Shown here: positions 10,509 through 22,834 of the stretch, piece after piece
Position numbering within the stretch: position 1 is the first letter of the stretch
Layout: each line of letters opens with the position of its first letter
The notes under the pieces: model-generated
Databases searched by the model: none
What the model was told of the DNA's origin: nothing
Seen by the model: the letters and a program-made list of their open reading frames with translations, nothing else
Assembly (NCBI GenBank): GCA_039566865.1
Contig: CM076953.1
Span: 3,410,001 to 3,474,000, forward strand
Origin: Aurelia coerulea
Lineage: Eukaryota; Cnidaria; Scyphozoa; Semaeostomeae; Ulmaridae
DNA: 64,000 bases
Direction: 5' to 3'
Position numbers and translations under genes: made by a program

Positions 10509-11870
10509 TACGTCCGGGGGGGGGGGTACTCCCATTTGGCCTAACAGGGGGGTCCAATCAGGGTTTAAGAGCTCCAAAGCAAAATCTTCAAGGATTACCT
10601 TCAGATGGTAGTATATTTTTACAAAAACCCTAAATAGTAGTTCGTGGACCTAGAATTGGGTCGATTGGTAAGCGTCCATAAATGACAAAGTTTGATAAGG
10701 CTCGAATGTAAGAACTTGTAAAACAGAGCCAAAGAACTTCAACATTCATTGATGAAGTGCTGCAACTGGAATGCAGGCGAGGCTAGGCAAATATCGACAA
10801 TGCTACTTTGCGCAGGAGCGTACTGCGTTGAAATCTTATTACTGGCAAGGAATATTAGAATACCCCTAGACTGATTACGATGAGTCCCAGTAATCGCTAT
10901 TCAAAATGAGACTATTACACCAGACGGAGACCTCTCTTACTGGGACTCATATTATTACGGCAATATTTTTGGACTGACTTTTTTCACTTTTGAACGCCCT
11001 TGGGAACGAGGCTGCTATACACAGTCATGTACAAAGTATACAACAAAATACAACGCCATTAGAATCTCTGCTAATTCGATTGAATGATGTTGACCAATGG
11101 CAACTCGAAGCTCAAAGCAGAGTTTCAAGCCCGGGGGGGGGGGTACTTGACTAGGGAAGTGACGGGGGTGTGCGGAAAACCTCTCCATACCCTGCACCCT
11201 GTCGCATAAAAAATAGGCCAAAAGTATACCCTGTCGCATAAAAATGTTGCCTCTCAAATACTGTGTAGAACGCAATTTTTGCTTGTGAAACCCTGTCGCA
11301 TAAAAATTTTGCCTCTCAAATACTGTGTAGAACGCAATTTTTGGTTGTGATACCCTGTCGCATAATTTTTTTTACCTATTATAATACCCTGTCGCATAAT
11401 TTTCGCTAGAAAATGACACCCTGTCGCATAATTTTTACCGCAAAAGGACACCCTGTTGAGCGTTTCAAGGAGCTTGGCCGGACAGAACAAAGTCTTACGA
11501 AGAAGAGGACCATGAAAACAGTTGGCGACAATATCAAATTTTGTACGTAGGTACTATTTTGCTGCTTTCGCTAAGCATTAACTGATTTATTGTGAAGTTT
11601 TCAAATCAATGTGTTTCATTTGAATACTACAAATTTTTGTGCTTTTCTGCCTAGGCCCTTGTCGAAACGAGGCAGTCATAGTCATTTCAAAATAATGGCG
11701 TTTGATTATGAGTCGTAGTTAGGAGCGTCCGGCAGTATTTCAATAGCGATAACTACGACCATATCATCAGTCTAGAATACCCCTACAAATAGGGTCATTT
11801 GATAGCCATTGAGTAATACCCTCAAACAGACTGGACCCCCCGTTAGGCCATACTAGGAGTGTCCCGGGGC
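10509..11870. mobile_element. Element with G-rich ends (ccggggggg..tact / ..cccgggg)
   Basis: The left end cgggggggggggtactcccatttggcctaac is mirrored at the right by gttaggccatactaggagtgtcccgggg (11843-11870). Secondary insertions lie inside, including 11130-11461. No clear target duplication was found. Confidence 0.5.
11130..11461 (+). mobile_element. CCCGGGGG element with 'accctgtcgcataa' tandem units
   Basis: It starts cccggggggggggtactt and contains about seven units with the core ccctgtcgcataa. GTTTCAAG occurs directly outside both ends (11122-11129 and 11462-11469), an 8-bp duplication. The right end lacks the C-run seen in sister copies. Confidence 0.65.
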
Positions 11871-11930
11871 TACATCACCCTGGATACGGTGAAAAGTAAT
11901 CGGCTGCTGTATGAATTACATGTTTACATG

Positions 11931-12411
11931 CAGGGCCGTCGCGAGGGAAGTCGAGGAAGGGGGGTGTAAACCTTGAATTTGCCGACAAGGGGCGTGGTTA
12001 TTGGGCGTGGTTGTTGACATATGATATGACAGTCACCCTTTGAAACGTGATTGTCGAAAAAACTGGTGGCTGTCAGTTAATCTTTTGGCTAATCTTCTTG
12101 TAAAACTAAAAGGGTACCGACGTTAGATAGGGAACGTGCGAGCGAAGCGAGCAAACAATTTACGCATCTGCAACGGTTATACTAGGGTAATACTACCCTA
12201 CATGAATGTAATCAAGAGACCATCTTAATTTACAGTCTGAAATTCTCGTAGTATCAGCGCTCTGGAGAATAGAATAGCTGAATTGGGGCTTCCCACATTT
12301 GGATGGACATTTGTCGGCAAATGCTGGCTTGAGGATCGAGCTTGATTTGCCGACAGCCATTTTTCCAGGGGGGGTGTCACACCCCCTACACCCCCTATGG
12401 CGACGGCCCTG
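11931..12411. mobile_element. hAT-like MITE, CAGGGCCGTCGC ends, TTTACATG duplication
   Basis: The ends cagggccgtcgc and gcgacggccctg are inverted. TTTACATG flanks both sides (11923-11930 and 12412-12419), a perfect 8-bp target duplication. The interior has an inverted tract 'tttgccgaca..' and a run of C-rich sequence before the right end. There is no transposase. Confidence 0.9.
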
Positions 12412-12491
12412 TTTACATGGTTGCTTTGAGTCATTGGCATCTTCTTCGATAGCTTTGCGAAGCTGCTACGTACTGTCATGGATTGTTAGAC

Positions 12492-13103
12492 GCTGCAATA
12501 ACAAGGACAGATTTTGTAACATACTAGCTTGAGATGATTTTGTTGACACCTGAATTCAAAGCGATCAGTGGCTGTAGACAAAGGAAATTCTCTCAACCAT
12601 AGATTCAAAACAAACAAAACCGCAACAGCTACTCTGAAACCCAAGTAGCTAGTGCGCTCGTTGTGCATTCCAGAAATTGTTTTTAAGAGAAAACATGAGC
12701 ATGTATCGAAAGAATAAGGATATTTCTACGTATCTACCTCGGGCATTTTATTTCTTTGGCTCAGAAGCTGAGCAGTAAGTGTTTTTATTACACCCAAAAA
12801 TAAGAGAATCGGATCGCCTCCCTATCCGCTTTTGAATCAAATAAATAAAATGCCCGTGGCAGATGTGTAGATAAATCCTTCTTCTGTCGATCTATGCTCA
12901 TATTTGCTCTTAAAAACCATTTCTGGAATGCACAATGAGCGAGCTAGCTACCTGGGTTTCAGAGAAACTTTTGTGCCTTTGTTTGTTTTCAATTTATGCT
13001 TGAAAGAATTTCCTTTGTCTGTGATCGCTAATCGCTTTGAATTGCGGTGTCAATCAAAACCAACTCGTGCTATTGTCTTACCAAATCTGTCCTTGTTCGC
13101 TGC
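12492..13103. mobile_element. Long-inverted-repeat MITE (copy 2)
   Basis: Same family as 7395-8005, with ends caaggacagatttt and aaatctgtccttg and shared internal words such as gtgcattccagaaattg. Reading frames across it are spurious. Confidence 0.75.
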
Positions 13104-15003
13104 CATTGTACATGATTGCCGCAGTTTCATGCTTCTGCGGGGGAAAATTTGATATACTGCTGCAGAGGTCATATAGCGACAGTGACCGAATGAAAGATTC
13201 GAAACTTCCTCCCCCAAACGATATAGATTTTCCTCCGTAGAAGAATACAAGCTGAATCATAATTGCGGTGTTTAACTACCCATGCTACTCTACGCTTCCT
13301 TGTTTAGGCCTGTTGCAGATTATCACTGAAGATGAATGGAATAGTCGATCACGAGAAACTTTTTTATCAAGATGCATTGCGTTCTTGTTATGAGTCTTCT
13401 TTAACGATTCTACTTGGATCAGGGATTCAATTAAAGAACGCAATGCATCTTGGTACAGGTTCATCGCTGCCGTTTTAGCGTCTTTTGCCTCTTGGCTACC
13501 ATGGCTACATTGCCCTATTCTATAATCCAGAGGGCATTAAATTAGCCCCTCCCAACACATGTTCCCATAAAGTAAAATGATATAATCTAAGTATCGTTAT
13601 TTCCCGATACTGATATGAAAGCAAATCCTATAGAAATTGCCGACCACCTCGGACCACCCAACATAAAACTCCTCAGAAATCATGTTTTCTGACAAGTATA
13701 GCAATAGACGTACTACTGTTGAGCAGATTAATGATAGTTGTTGGAATATTTGACAAAGTTTCTTATCTTCAAGCAAAATTCTCTCTCTCTCTCTCCCTTC
13801 TGCATCCCGCCACAAAAATGTGCGGCGAGCGGCAATCTGGGCCAAGATTTAGGTCAATAAGTCATGAGTCCCAGTGAGAGCAGTAATAATTCAGTTCAAT
13901 ATATTCTTGTCGTAATAACTGAATTCAATTTGTTGTTGTTGTTGCGTGTATTTCTTGGATTTCATTCAATTCAAGTCTAATGTTTACATACAGGGTGTCC
14001 CCAAAAAATTGTGCCCCGTTTGTCTGAAGATTGCGACAAAACGGCAAAAGATTTTCGCCAAACTTTTGCATGATGGTGCTCTTCACAGATGTTCAATTAA
14101 AGTTTGCAACCATCCCCATAAAAATCCGTTGAAAAATATTGGAGCTATGACCTTCAAGAGACCAAATTTGCCCGATCACTGAAACCAGCGGTCAGCCATT
14201 TTGTCTTACTATCTTCAGGGGCGGATCCAGACTACTGCGACTACTGCTGAAGCAGTAGTCAGATTGTCAGATCCTTGTTTTTGAATAGAGGAAGTCAACC
14301 AATCTGTAGCTGGCCTAAATAAATGCCCACCCATTTCATCCCTATGACCAGTATCTTCCTCAATCTTTTAATTACATGCTTTCAACCATGTGCAGATATT
14401 GGTCGTTCATGCTGCTTTTGTTTTGTGTCGCACTCTTATCTTTAGTGCAATGTTGAATTCATTACGCTGTCATGCCAACGTTAGCCACACGTAGTGCCTG
14501 TTGTTTCAAATGCGAAGGAGTGCGTCTGTGATGGTCGATTCATAGCAACAACTTTTAGGCGGGAGCAGTAGTGAGTTTCAAAATTGCTCTTCTCGTCCAA
14601 TCAGGGCTCGAGACGACTACTGCTCAAAATCCGCGGGAGCAGTAGTGGGATTTGAAAAATTAAAGAGTTGACCAATCAGAAAAGGTTATTTCAAGTTCAT
14701 TTAGGCGGGAGCAGTAGTGAGATTTGAAAATTGTTTCTACACCACTGCGCTGCCAGTGAATTGTGGCGGGCATTTGTGACCTTTGGAACAGAAAATTTAG
14801 GCCGTACACTCCAATGTCAAGGAAGGCAAAGACAGAATCGTGAGGCAGCCGTACGTGGCGAGGATAAAGCGACATAGTTAAGAGGTATTTCTTTCATTAA
14901 CCCGATGTTTTACCCTACGATTGATCATAATAAATTCTTGTGAATAGCAATTGGCCTGCAAGGCAGGTTTAATTTGCTTCGTTTCTGTATACATTTTGAC
15001 ACA

Positions 15004-15032
15004 GGGGGGGGGGGGGGGGGGGGGGGGGGGGG
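15004..15032 (+). repeat. Homopolymer of 29 G
   Basis: An unbroken G run between 'aca' and 'tctggg'. It is strongly quadruplex-prone, and its length may be an assembly approximation. Confidence 0.9.
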
Positions 15033-15075
15033 TCTGGGCTTTGACTATTCCTGACTATTGTTGGCGTATGCACTT

Positions 15076-15497
15076 CCCGGGGGGGGTACTCATATATTTT
15101 TCAGTACGGGGACGTGCCGCCGAACAGGGTATCATTTTCAGGATTCCTACTCCGGGATAGGGTATCACTTTTGTATGGTCGGCTCCATGACAGGGTCCAT
15201 ATTTTGTATAATTGACTACGTATCGTCGTTGTATGCCATTTGCACTCCGCGAATATGATTTAAATCATTTGGATGGCAACATTTCCGCATTTTCTGATAG
15301 ATTTCTATCAAATTTCTATCAAATTCCCAGGGCAGGCTACAATTTTGTATGAAGAAACCCAAGAATAGGGTATTATTTTTAAAGTTTTACTCCGGGACAG
15401 GGTATCATTTTCGGGAATTTTACTCCGGGACAGGGTGCCTTTTCAGATTTTCCAGCGGCACGTCCCCGTATTTTCGTAAATCAAGTACCCCCCCGGG
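15076..15497. mobile_element. CCCGGGGG element with 'tactccgggacagggtatc' units, 8-bp duplication
   Basis: Ends cccggggggggtact and agtacccccccggg are inverted. ATGCACTT flanks both sides (15068-15075 and 15498-15505). The interior has about five degenerate units with the core gggacagggtatcattt. Confidence 0.85.
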
Positions 15498-16667
15498 ATG
15501 CACTTACTTTATAGCGGATATCAGCAACTTTATTTGTCAAGAAAAATATCTTGTTCATCTCTTTCCATTGATATAAGAAATAGATCATACCTTCAGGAAT
15601 GTGGTAGGGGTTGGGAGAGGGTTTGGATTCGGGATAAACCTGCTGTAAATAGCACACGAACACGCAGATATAGAAGTGTATTCATCTGAATCCAAATTTT
15701 TTCGAATATAAATTTTAATTAGAAATAATAGTAATTGTTTTCTTGAAGAAAAATGAACATAGAACACACATTTTCCACTCTTTTTTTGCAATCAAATTCA
15801 ATTCATTTCTTTGGGTTTCCAATGTTTTCCACTTTTTTCTTCTATTTCAATTGCACAAACGCTCTGTTTTCTTTCAATATACTGCAACCTTTCATTTTAG
15901 CTAATCCTTTAAATACTAAATAAAGCTGAAAATTCCAGAAATTTAAAGATATGCAGCAGGTTACCGACATCTTTGTTGACACTCGCTGTTGCTTTGCCTT
16001 TGGCAATTTTACAATGGCAGGGAAAGCTATTGCTCTAATTTCCATATCACCTTCTTTCAATATTAAATGATAGCAAGAATAATATTCTGTGTAAGTGTAT
16101 CTAGTTATCAAGGTCCACGCCTATTTTCAAAAGGCCACACCCTAGTATCTGGAATAACCTCACCTTGGCAGTAGTCAGAATATTTCCTGGATCCGCCCCT
16201 GATCTTGCAGCAATAAATAGCTTTATGGAATGAAAATAAAACAGCAGTCTCCAATGTCATAGCTCTCGTGAAAATTCCGATAATCCTCGGAGAGTTCCAA
16301 TATTTCTGACCTCACAGAAATTATTTCTTACCTCACGTGAAGATACTTATCACTGCAAAATAGTAAGGCAAAATGGCCGACTGCTGGTTTCAGTCGTCAG
16401 GCAAATTTGGTCTTCTGAAGATCGTAGATCCATCATTTTTCAACGGATTTTTACGGGGTTGGTGGCAAACTTTAATTGAACATCTGAAGAGCAACATCAT
16501 GCAAATGTTTGGCGAGAATCTTTTTCCGTTTTGTCACAATCTTCAGACAAATGGGGCACAATTTTTTGGGGACACCCTGTACATATATCAATGTCAGTGA
16601 TTCCGTAGCTCGCAACTCACTTCGCTGTCCTTCGGAAGGGCCATTAAACAAGGGGGGTCCCATGACT

Positions 16668-16860
16668 GCACTGCTAAAAATGACCAAATTTCACTAGGTT
16701 TTTCATGGGGAAATTTTGGGGAAACGGACACTTTCCCCATAATTTCCCAAGCGGGAAATGGAAATGTCCGTTTCCCTTCAATTTCCCAGATAAATTTGTC
16801 CGTTTCCCCTAAATTTCCATGCAGAAACAATAGGGAAATTTTGCTATTTCTTGCAGTGCT
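16668..16860. mobile_element. Small MITE inserted in a dispersed repeat
   Basis: Ends gcactgctaaaaatgacc and ..tatttcttgcagtgc are imperfectly inverted, with the interior rich in 'ggaaattt/tttccc'. The flanks (gtcccatgact and ggatgcggcatgcatag) are contiguous in the related repeat at about 34290, which shows the empty site. Confidence 0.6.
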
Positions 16861-17449
16861 GGATGCGGCATGCATAGTGAGCTTGGGCTTAAATTAGCTT
16901 CAAGTAGCTAGAATACTTCCAGCCCATTGAAAATAAATTACTGAAAGAAAAATTAAGTTCTTACCTGTCCACGACGCGCTGCTGACTTGAGCGACATGAG
17001 GAAGTTATTTTCATGCAGCATGAAATTAGGCAATGTTTCCCAACAGGGCTGCAATGCATGTCGGTTACCCAAAAGCCTTTGAAGGATCCCAATCTTCTTG
17101 CTGCAACGCACTGCAACCCTGCATGGCAGCTGCATTCCACAATGTATCTTAATTAGCCACATAACATCCCAAAACAACAATACTTGCGCGTGGCATATTT
17201 TGTAATCATCTCACGGAAACACTTTAAAGCCTTAAATTCATGCCAACACTTTTTTATTACCTGAAATCGCATCCTTAATCGCCGATGCTGTACAATGATT
17301 GGCGATGAATTACGATTAAATGAAAACCAGGCTGTAGTTGAAAAACAAATAACGAAAAAGCGAATTAAAACAGTATGCTTCATCATAACTCATACCTTAT
17401 TTCCTGCTTTTTGCAATATGCTACGTCATGTTTTTTTTTAAGTAAACGT

Positions 17450-17635
17450 CTTTTACAGGGACGTAGGAAGCATCTCCAACAAAATGGAGCACGACACTTC
17501 AAGGGCACTTTTTTTAAAGGGGCACTTCCTGGAAGTTAAAGGGCACTTCTTTATTTATTGCAAAATCTTGGGGGGCACATGCACCCTGCGTCCCCCCCGG
17601 TTCCTACGTCTCTGGTCTTTTAGACTTAAAATCAT
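17450..17635 (-). repeat. Dispersed repeat, second copy of the 3005-3235 family
   Basis: ggacgtaggaagcatctcc, gggcacttt blocks and a terminal 'ccggttcctacgtct' give short inverted ends. Strand is arbitrary. Confidence 0.5.
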
Positions 17636-18731
17636 TAGAGTCAATCGATAGACTGCTTTTCAGGGGGCCGTGCATGAAACCTTACAAATTAAGTTAAGAA
17701 TAAATACAAAGTAAAACCCAATGTAATGTGGAAATTATCAGCCGCTGGAAAATTTGTAGTTAAAGACAAATGACGGAGGTATAAGGCGATTTAAGTTAGG
17801 GGCCTGGGTAATGTAAATATAGCCTATTGTATTCCATTGTATTTGATGATCTCGAGAGTATTAAGTATTACTACATTTAGGTAATTTGTTTTCAAGTTTA
17901 TTTCCAATGTAGCAGTACGGTGTAGACTGATTATAAGTGCGTAGTTATTGCTATTGATAGACTGATAAACGCAAAAAATATGCTGTTGTTGTTGTGGTCA
18001 TTGCTGTTGTTGTTGTTGTTGCGATAACTGGGACTATTTCGTGAGTCTATCTAGGTACGGTGTAAACAGGATGTTTGCCATGCAACAGAAAGCAACCAGA
18101 ACGCAGAAATGAAAGGCCATTTGGGTCGCTGGGTCATCGGTGAAACGTCACATTTGACGCCACTAATGGAAATGGTATGCCTTGATCACCTTCAGTTTTT
18201 ATTGAAATTGCACCATCTGCTGACAAATTATACATATCAAGGAAAAAGTAATTTCCTAAGACCAAGATATCATGTAATTTCGTATCCTAATCATGGGTGG
18301 GTATTATTTTCAAAAATTATTTCTTTGCCAGGAATTTAGTTTTATCACTAACTTTAATTGATATTACTTCGAATGACTAAGCTACAGGTAGCAACAGCGG
18401 GCTAATCATGGCTAATTACAGCTAAAATGAAGTGATAAAGGCTATTGCACATACGAAGCTGTTACAAGAGGCAGTAAGGCAAGAACTATTACTGTTAACG
18501 GAAGCACCAAGACAGGACGTGCTACAGTTAGATCGCAGAGAGTGAAGGCAAGACGTATTGCATTCAAAGAAAGCAATCGCTGACATTCTGCCATAGTAGC
18601 ATGTGCCTTGGTATATATTGTGCCTAAACACACTTTGAAGTTTCTGCATTAACTCATTTTAACCAAGACATCTGCTTATACTCAGACTTTGAAGTTGAGC
18701 AGAAAATACATCTTCTGACTTTTGACTTACC

Positions 18732-20621
18732 ATGGCGATCTTCAATGGCAAATTTGTAACAGTCTTAGTGCTGATGGTGATCGCAGTGGCTGCAACGAAA
18801 TTTTTGCTCAGTGACGCCAAACCGTTTGAATCTGAAGCGTTTGAAGAGGATGCGCCGTGGATGGAAGAGGATGAAATTGAATCAGATCCACAGGTAAAAA
18901 TCTAGAATTGTCTCTTTAAATTGTTGGGAAATTGCAAATCATTTATTTTGGCGAGGGGCATATCACTCCCAAAAAATCTCGTTCGCCTTTGGCAAAAATC
19001 CTTTTGTTTGCGATACAAATCCATCAAAAATCCTTGAAGATCTTTTTGTTCTGAAAAAATCTCGTACGTCTTTTGAAGAAGTGAAATTCCCCTCGTATTT
19101 TGGTGTAGGCTAGGCGCAACCATGGAACCTCAGCACCGTGTTTTTCAAAGCGTCTATAAACTATGTATGAAGTGATTTACAGTATTTATTGTCAGTAAGT
19201 ATTTGTAATGAGGACTGTCGCTGGGCACTGGCTGCAGGCTGCTCGGTACTTCGTAGATGAGAGAAACTTTGGCTCTATTTCCAATTCAGATATCAGATAC
19301 GGAAAAATTGAACAAAAAACTGCGGCTTGAAAAGTGTACAAACTTGAACAAATTTTTTGGAACTAAAGCCAACAGATTGAATTGATCATTTGCAAAATTG
19401 ATTTTCTTTGGTATCATTTGCAAAACTTTTAGCATCTATGACTCAGGTTCAAGGTCAGAAATAGACAAGGCCGTGGTAGAGATGTAGATCTATGCAACTG
19501 CTTCTGAAAAATTGGTATCTGTTAGTAATTTCTTATTTCGCATGCACTGCCACTTTTTCGGGTAATATGAGTTCCGAGAACTTTAGCCGGTGTTTACATT
19601 TGCGTCGATGCTAATTTTCAGCTGAAAAAATTTTCTTGTTATATGTCAGAAACTATGTTATTTCTGACCAAAAGTCCATGCAAAAAGGTATTCAATACAT
19701 TGGAATCAAAACTGCTACAAGTCGTTGGATCAGAAGTGGAAAACGGGCTAAAGGAACTCAACTCAACTCAACTCAACTCAACTCTACCGGGTTAGCCAGA
19801 AAAAAGTTCCCACTTTCTAAAATTCGTAGCACCACAAGTGCTTCATGGATTTGAATGATTTAAATTCTAGTTGAAAGCCAAAAGATCGAAGTATTTTTGT
19901 GATTTTTCTCGTCTTCTTACGAGCACTGCAAATATAGGTAAATTCAACTTTACAAAAATTTCATGGCTGCAAAATGAAAGAAAAAAGGCCTAAAACACTT
20001 GATCAAATCGTTAGGACTCTCCTCATACAGAACAATACGCACATGCATTTCACTTCTCTCAAGAGTTACAAGAAATAGATTCTCAAACAGATACTAAAGA
20101 TTTTCAATCCCATGGCAATAGATGTGCAGACAATATCTCTCACCCATGAGAAATTGCATTTTCTCTGTTGTTCTGAGCGAGGAGTCCTTTACGATTTGAT
20201 CAAGCATTTTAGGCCTTTTTCAGTCATTTTGCAACCATCAAGTTTTTGTAAGCTTGAATTTACCAATTTTTCCAATGCTCGTAAGAACGTGAGAAAAATC
20301 ACAAAAGTACTTCGATCTTATGGCTGTCAAGCAAATATTGATTCATTCCAATCCATTTAGTACTCTTGATGCTATGAATTTTCAAAAGTGGGAACTTTTT
20401 TCTGGCTCACCCGGAATGATAGATTTGTATTTGAAATATTGTCCAATAATTATCATCGTTTATTTCATAAGGAACAGAATGATGGCGAAGAATGCGAAGC
20501 TTTCAGCAAGAGATGTAAAAGTAATAAAGACTGCAAGAGATCCTGCAATATGAAATGCATAAAATACTCTTGGCATGGACGTTACTGTGGAAGAAATGCA
20601 TATGGTTTAACTCCTAACTAA
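18732..20621 (+). CDS. Gene D: divergent secreted six-cysteine peptide precursor
   Basis: Exon 1 is 18732-18893 (54 codons, donor gtaaaa); exon 2 is 20472-20621 (stop TAA 20619-20621), phase 0. Product is about 103 residues. The signal peptide is near residues 1-28 (VTVLVLMVIAVAA..). A long acidic propeptide (ESEAFEEDAPWMEEDEIESD) follows. The domain is C-x6-C-x5-C-x3-C-x3-C-x9-C, with KSNKDC and CNMKC. No dibasic site is seen in the propeptide. The acceptor is ambiguous: cataag (exon from 20472) or ggaacag (from 20478), a difference of two residues. The domain is closer to gene E (KKNKDC, CKMTC) than to A-C. Kozak context is taccATGG. ATTAAA at 20715 is a plausible poly(A) signal. Function unknown. 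Confidence 0.75.
19754..19784 (+). repeat. Microsatellite (AACTC)n
   Basis: About six aactc units, ending directly at the TA that borders the MITE at 19785. Confidence 0.85.
19785..20415. mobile_element. Mariner-like MITE, 'ccgggttagccagaaaaaag' ends, in gene D intron
   Basis: The left end (ta-ccgggttagccagaaaaaag, then ttcccact) is mirrored at the right (aagtgggaac, then ttttttctggctcacccgg). Matching continues inward: gatttgatcaag and aaggcctaaaacac each have a complement. The right end is 57 bp before exon 2 of gene D, so the element must be spliced out. Confidence 0.8.
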
Positions 20622-22834
20622 ACACCAAACAGTGCTAATCAATCGTTTAAGGGCATAGACTGTATTGAATTGTAATTGTGTTTGTTAATCAATTTTGTAT
20701 TTAACTTGTGTTAAATTAAAGACCCATAGTTAACCATGATCCTTTGCGACCTCAAACTCAACTTTTGCGAGATATGAAAGTCGTTTTCGGTCCAAGTTCT
20801 TGTTTGCTTTGTCAACGATTGGCCTTTAAATGATCCCTAGGAACTTTTCGTTTGTGTGTCCCTTGACCCGTGCAAAAATATTGGTATCTTTGTGTGTCCT
20901 TTTGCCTGTGCAAAGATAACAATATTTTTGCATGGGTAAAGGACACACAAAGGGTGAGTTCTCTGTGAATGGTCATTGGTCACAGCAAGAGCGTTAAAAA
21001 GAAACGTAGCTACTCAGGTTTAGTTTGGCACATAACTTAGGGTATCTTCAGTGCCACGAACGGTGGTAAGCTTTGCCGTCCCAAAGCTTTGCCACTGTTA
21101 AAAAATTCCGCTGTTCCCCAACTGATCAAAAATAGCAATACTATCAAACTAATTACAAGTCTCAATTCCAGTGCACAGAAGAACACTGGAGTTCTAAGCA
21201 GACCTAATTAGATAAAATTTGCTATGGTGGCTGTTGGATAAGGTAGATAAAAAACAATCACAATCCACATTGTTTGTGATCAGTAGGGGTTGTTGTAATT
21301 AGCTCATAGAGCTGCAAGACTTCAGCCGTTTTAACCTCATTCAACCACAACCTCACTCGAGTCTCACTCGAGCCGAGTCGAGCCTCGCTCGAGTCAAGCC
21401 TCAGTCTCATTCTAGCAGACACTATCGGCATTACTGTCCGTTTGAAAACCCAACCATGCTCCAAGGTTGGCTCCAAAACGTGTTTTCCTGCCTTAAATCG
21501 CCCTAATTGACAGCAAAGATTAAGATCACACTTATGATAAATATTTCTAGGCAATCGTAGGCTTGATCTGCTGTTATCGTTCTCTCCAGACCACACTCCT
21601 TAAAACGCGGACAGATTTCAAATGTGTTAATGTGGCCTTCCAATCGTTATTCATGTTAGTTGAGTTTGTATTATATTAGAGTTATTATATTCGTCTTCTG
21701 TATTCGTTATTATACTTGTAAAATTGATATTTCAAGTGAATAAACTCATTGTTTTCCTATTTTTCCGTGTTTTTCATTGTTTCTCTGGTTGCGCGTCCAT
21801 ACGATGAAATACTTCCAAATATCGTTGTCTAACACTGGACTGACCTCATGAAATTGGAAAAAATGGGCTTAAAGGATTAACTAATTGCTACAAGAGCAGA
21901 TTGGCAATCCTGCTGAACGTTAGATCAACGCTTATGCAGCAGATTATAACTAATCGATGTCTCTATGCTAAATCCCAAATCACCACAAAAGCGTGTTTTT
22001 TTGTCCATTCATGTCGAGTCTTTAGAAAATTTGATTGACGTTTTTCAGATCGTTTTCCGTGTCATGCAGACGGAATATCTTATGAAACTCGCCCGCAACT
22101 CAAGGAACTGAAAGATAAAAGATTTACAAAAATCCTGGAATCTCATTTTTGATTTTTGCTAAAGCTTAAGTCATAAATCTTCAAAATCTTTCCATTCCAA
22201 ACACTATTTATCCTTGGCCTATCAAAGAGTGTGTTTTATTGGTAATTCCAAACCTACCAAATTCTGAAAACGGTAGACTTCGCAGAAACACACTTCCCAC
22301 TCAAACACAAAATTCTTCAAAAACAGCAGTTTGCAGATTCATCCTAGCGAAAACAAGGTTTCCAGTTGAGAGACACAAAGGCGAGTCTGGTGCTTGGCAA
22401 CAAAGAGTGTTACCGATTACCGTAGCCACGCGAGCAAACTCGCCTCATTTTCAGTGTTTTGCAAATGAAAACGAGAATCTCTCCAAAGTCTGCCAAACCT
22501 TCTGCCTTTTGGAGCAGAGCAGGCATGCATTTCGAACCTGCCATATCTACCGTTTGGAGAATTTTGGAGTCAATGAAATACAAATTCCGAGTCTACCAAA
22601 TCTACCGTTTTCAGAATTGGTTTCAATCGAGCACACCCAAAAGTGGATAGCTTTTGCCGCAGCCCCTTGTGTGACTATTTGCAGTTTGCCAATGCAGTGC
22701 CAGAAAAGCTAATGATTTGAGCAACATGTCACATATCAGTACGAAACTGTATACAGGCACAATCTAGGCAGAAGAGCAGTACAAAAAAAGGAACCATTCA
22801 CTCTTTAAAATGCATGTGGTATATTACAATATAT

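Larger units (their letters stand above)
14216..16201. mobile_element. Nested non-autonomous element, CAGGGGCGGATCCAG ends
   Basis: Inverted ends caggggcggatccag (14216) and ctggatccgcccctg (ending 16201) are flanked on both sides by ATCTT, so the empty site reads ctatcttgcag, matching sister MITE copies. Inside are repeats of ggcgggagcagtagtg (around 14557, 14625 and 14705), a G29 run and the CCCGGGGG element at 15076-15497. No transposase was found. Confidence 0.8.
13989..16581. mobile_element. Mariner-like MITE split by a nested insertion
   Basis: The left end ta-cagggtgtccccaaaaaatt and right end ttttttggggacaccctg-ta are inverted and TA-flanked. Comparison with the uninterrupted copy at 35206-35813 shows that 14216-16201 is foreign sequence inserted in the middle (listed separately). 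Confidence 0.8.
10399..18731. other. Gene-free region between genes C and D, stacked mobile elements
   Basis: No coding exon could be supported. The stretch is a series of elements listed separately: 10509-11870, 11130-11461, 11931-12411, 12492-13103, 13989-16581 with nested insertions, and 17450-17635. The remaining sequence (16900-17440, 17640-18730) shows only short repeats such as (GTT)n near 17985-18022, and no recognisable gene. Confidence 0.6.

Noticed and set aside
78..20621. Assignment of the cysteine-rich genes to a named toxin or SCRiP family
   Set aside because: Six cysteines with this spacing do not match a family that I can name with confidence; the coral SCRiPs that I recall have eight cysteines.
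22239..22712. 157-codon open frame
   Set aside because: It runs through an inverted repeat (aattctgaaaacggtaga and its complement) and has no domain-like composition or splice context.
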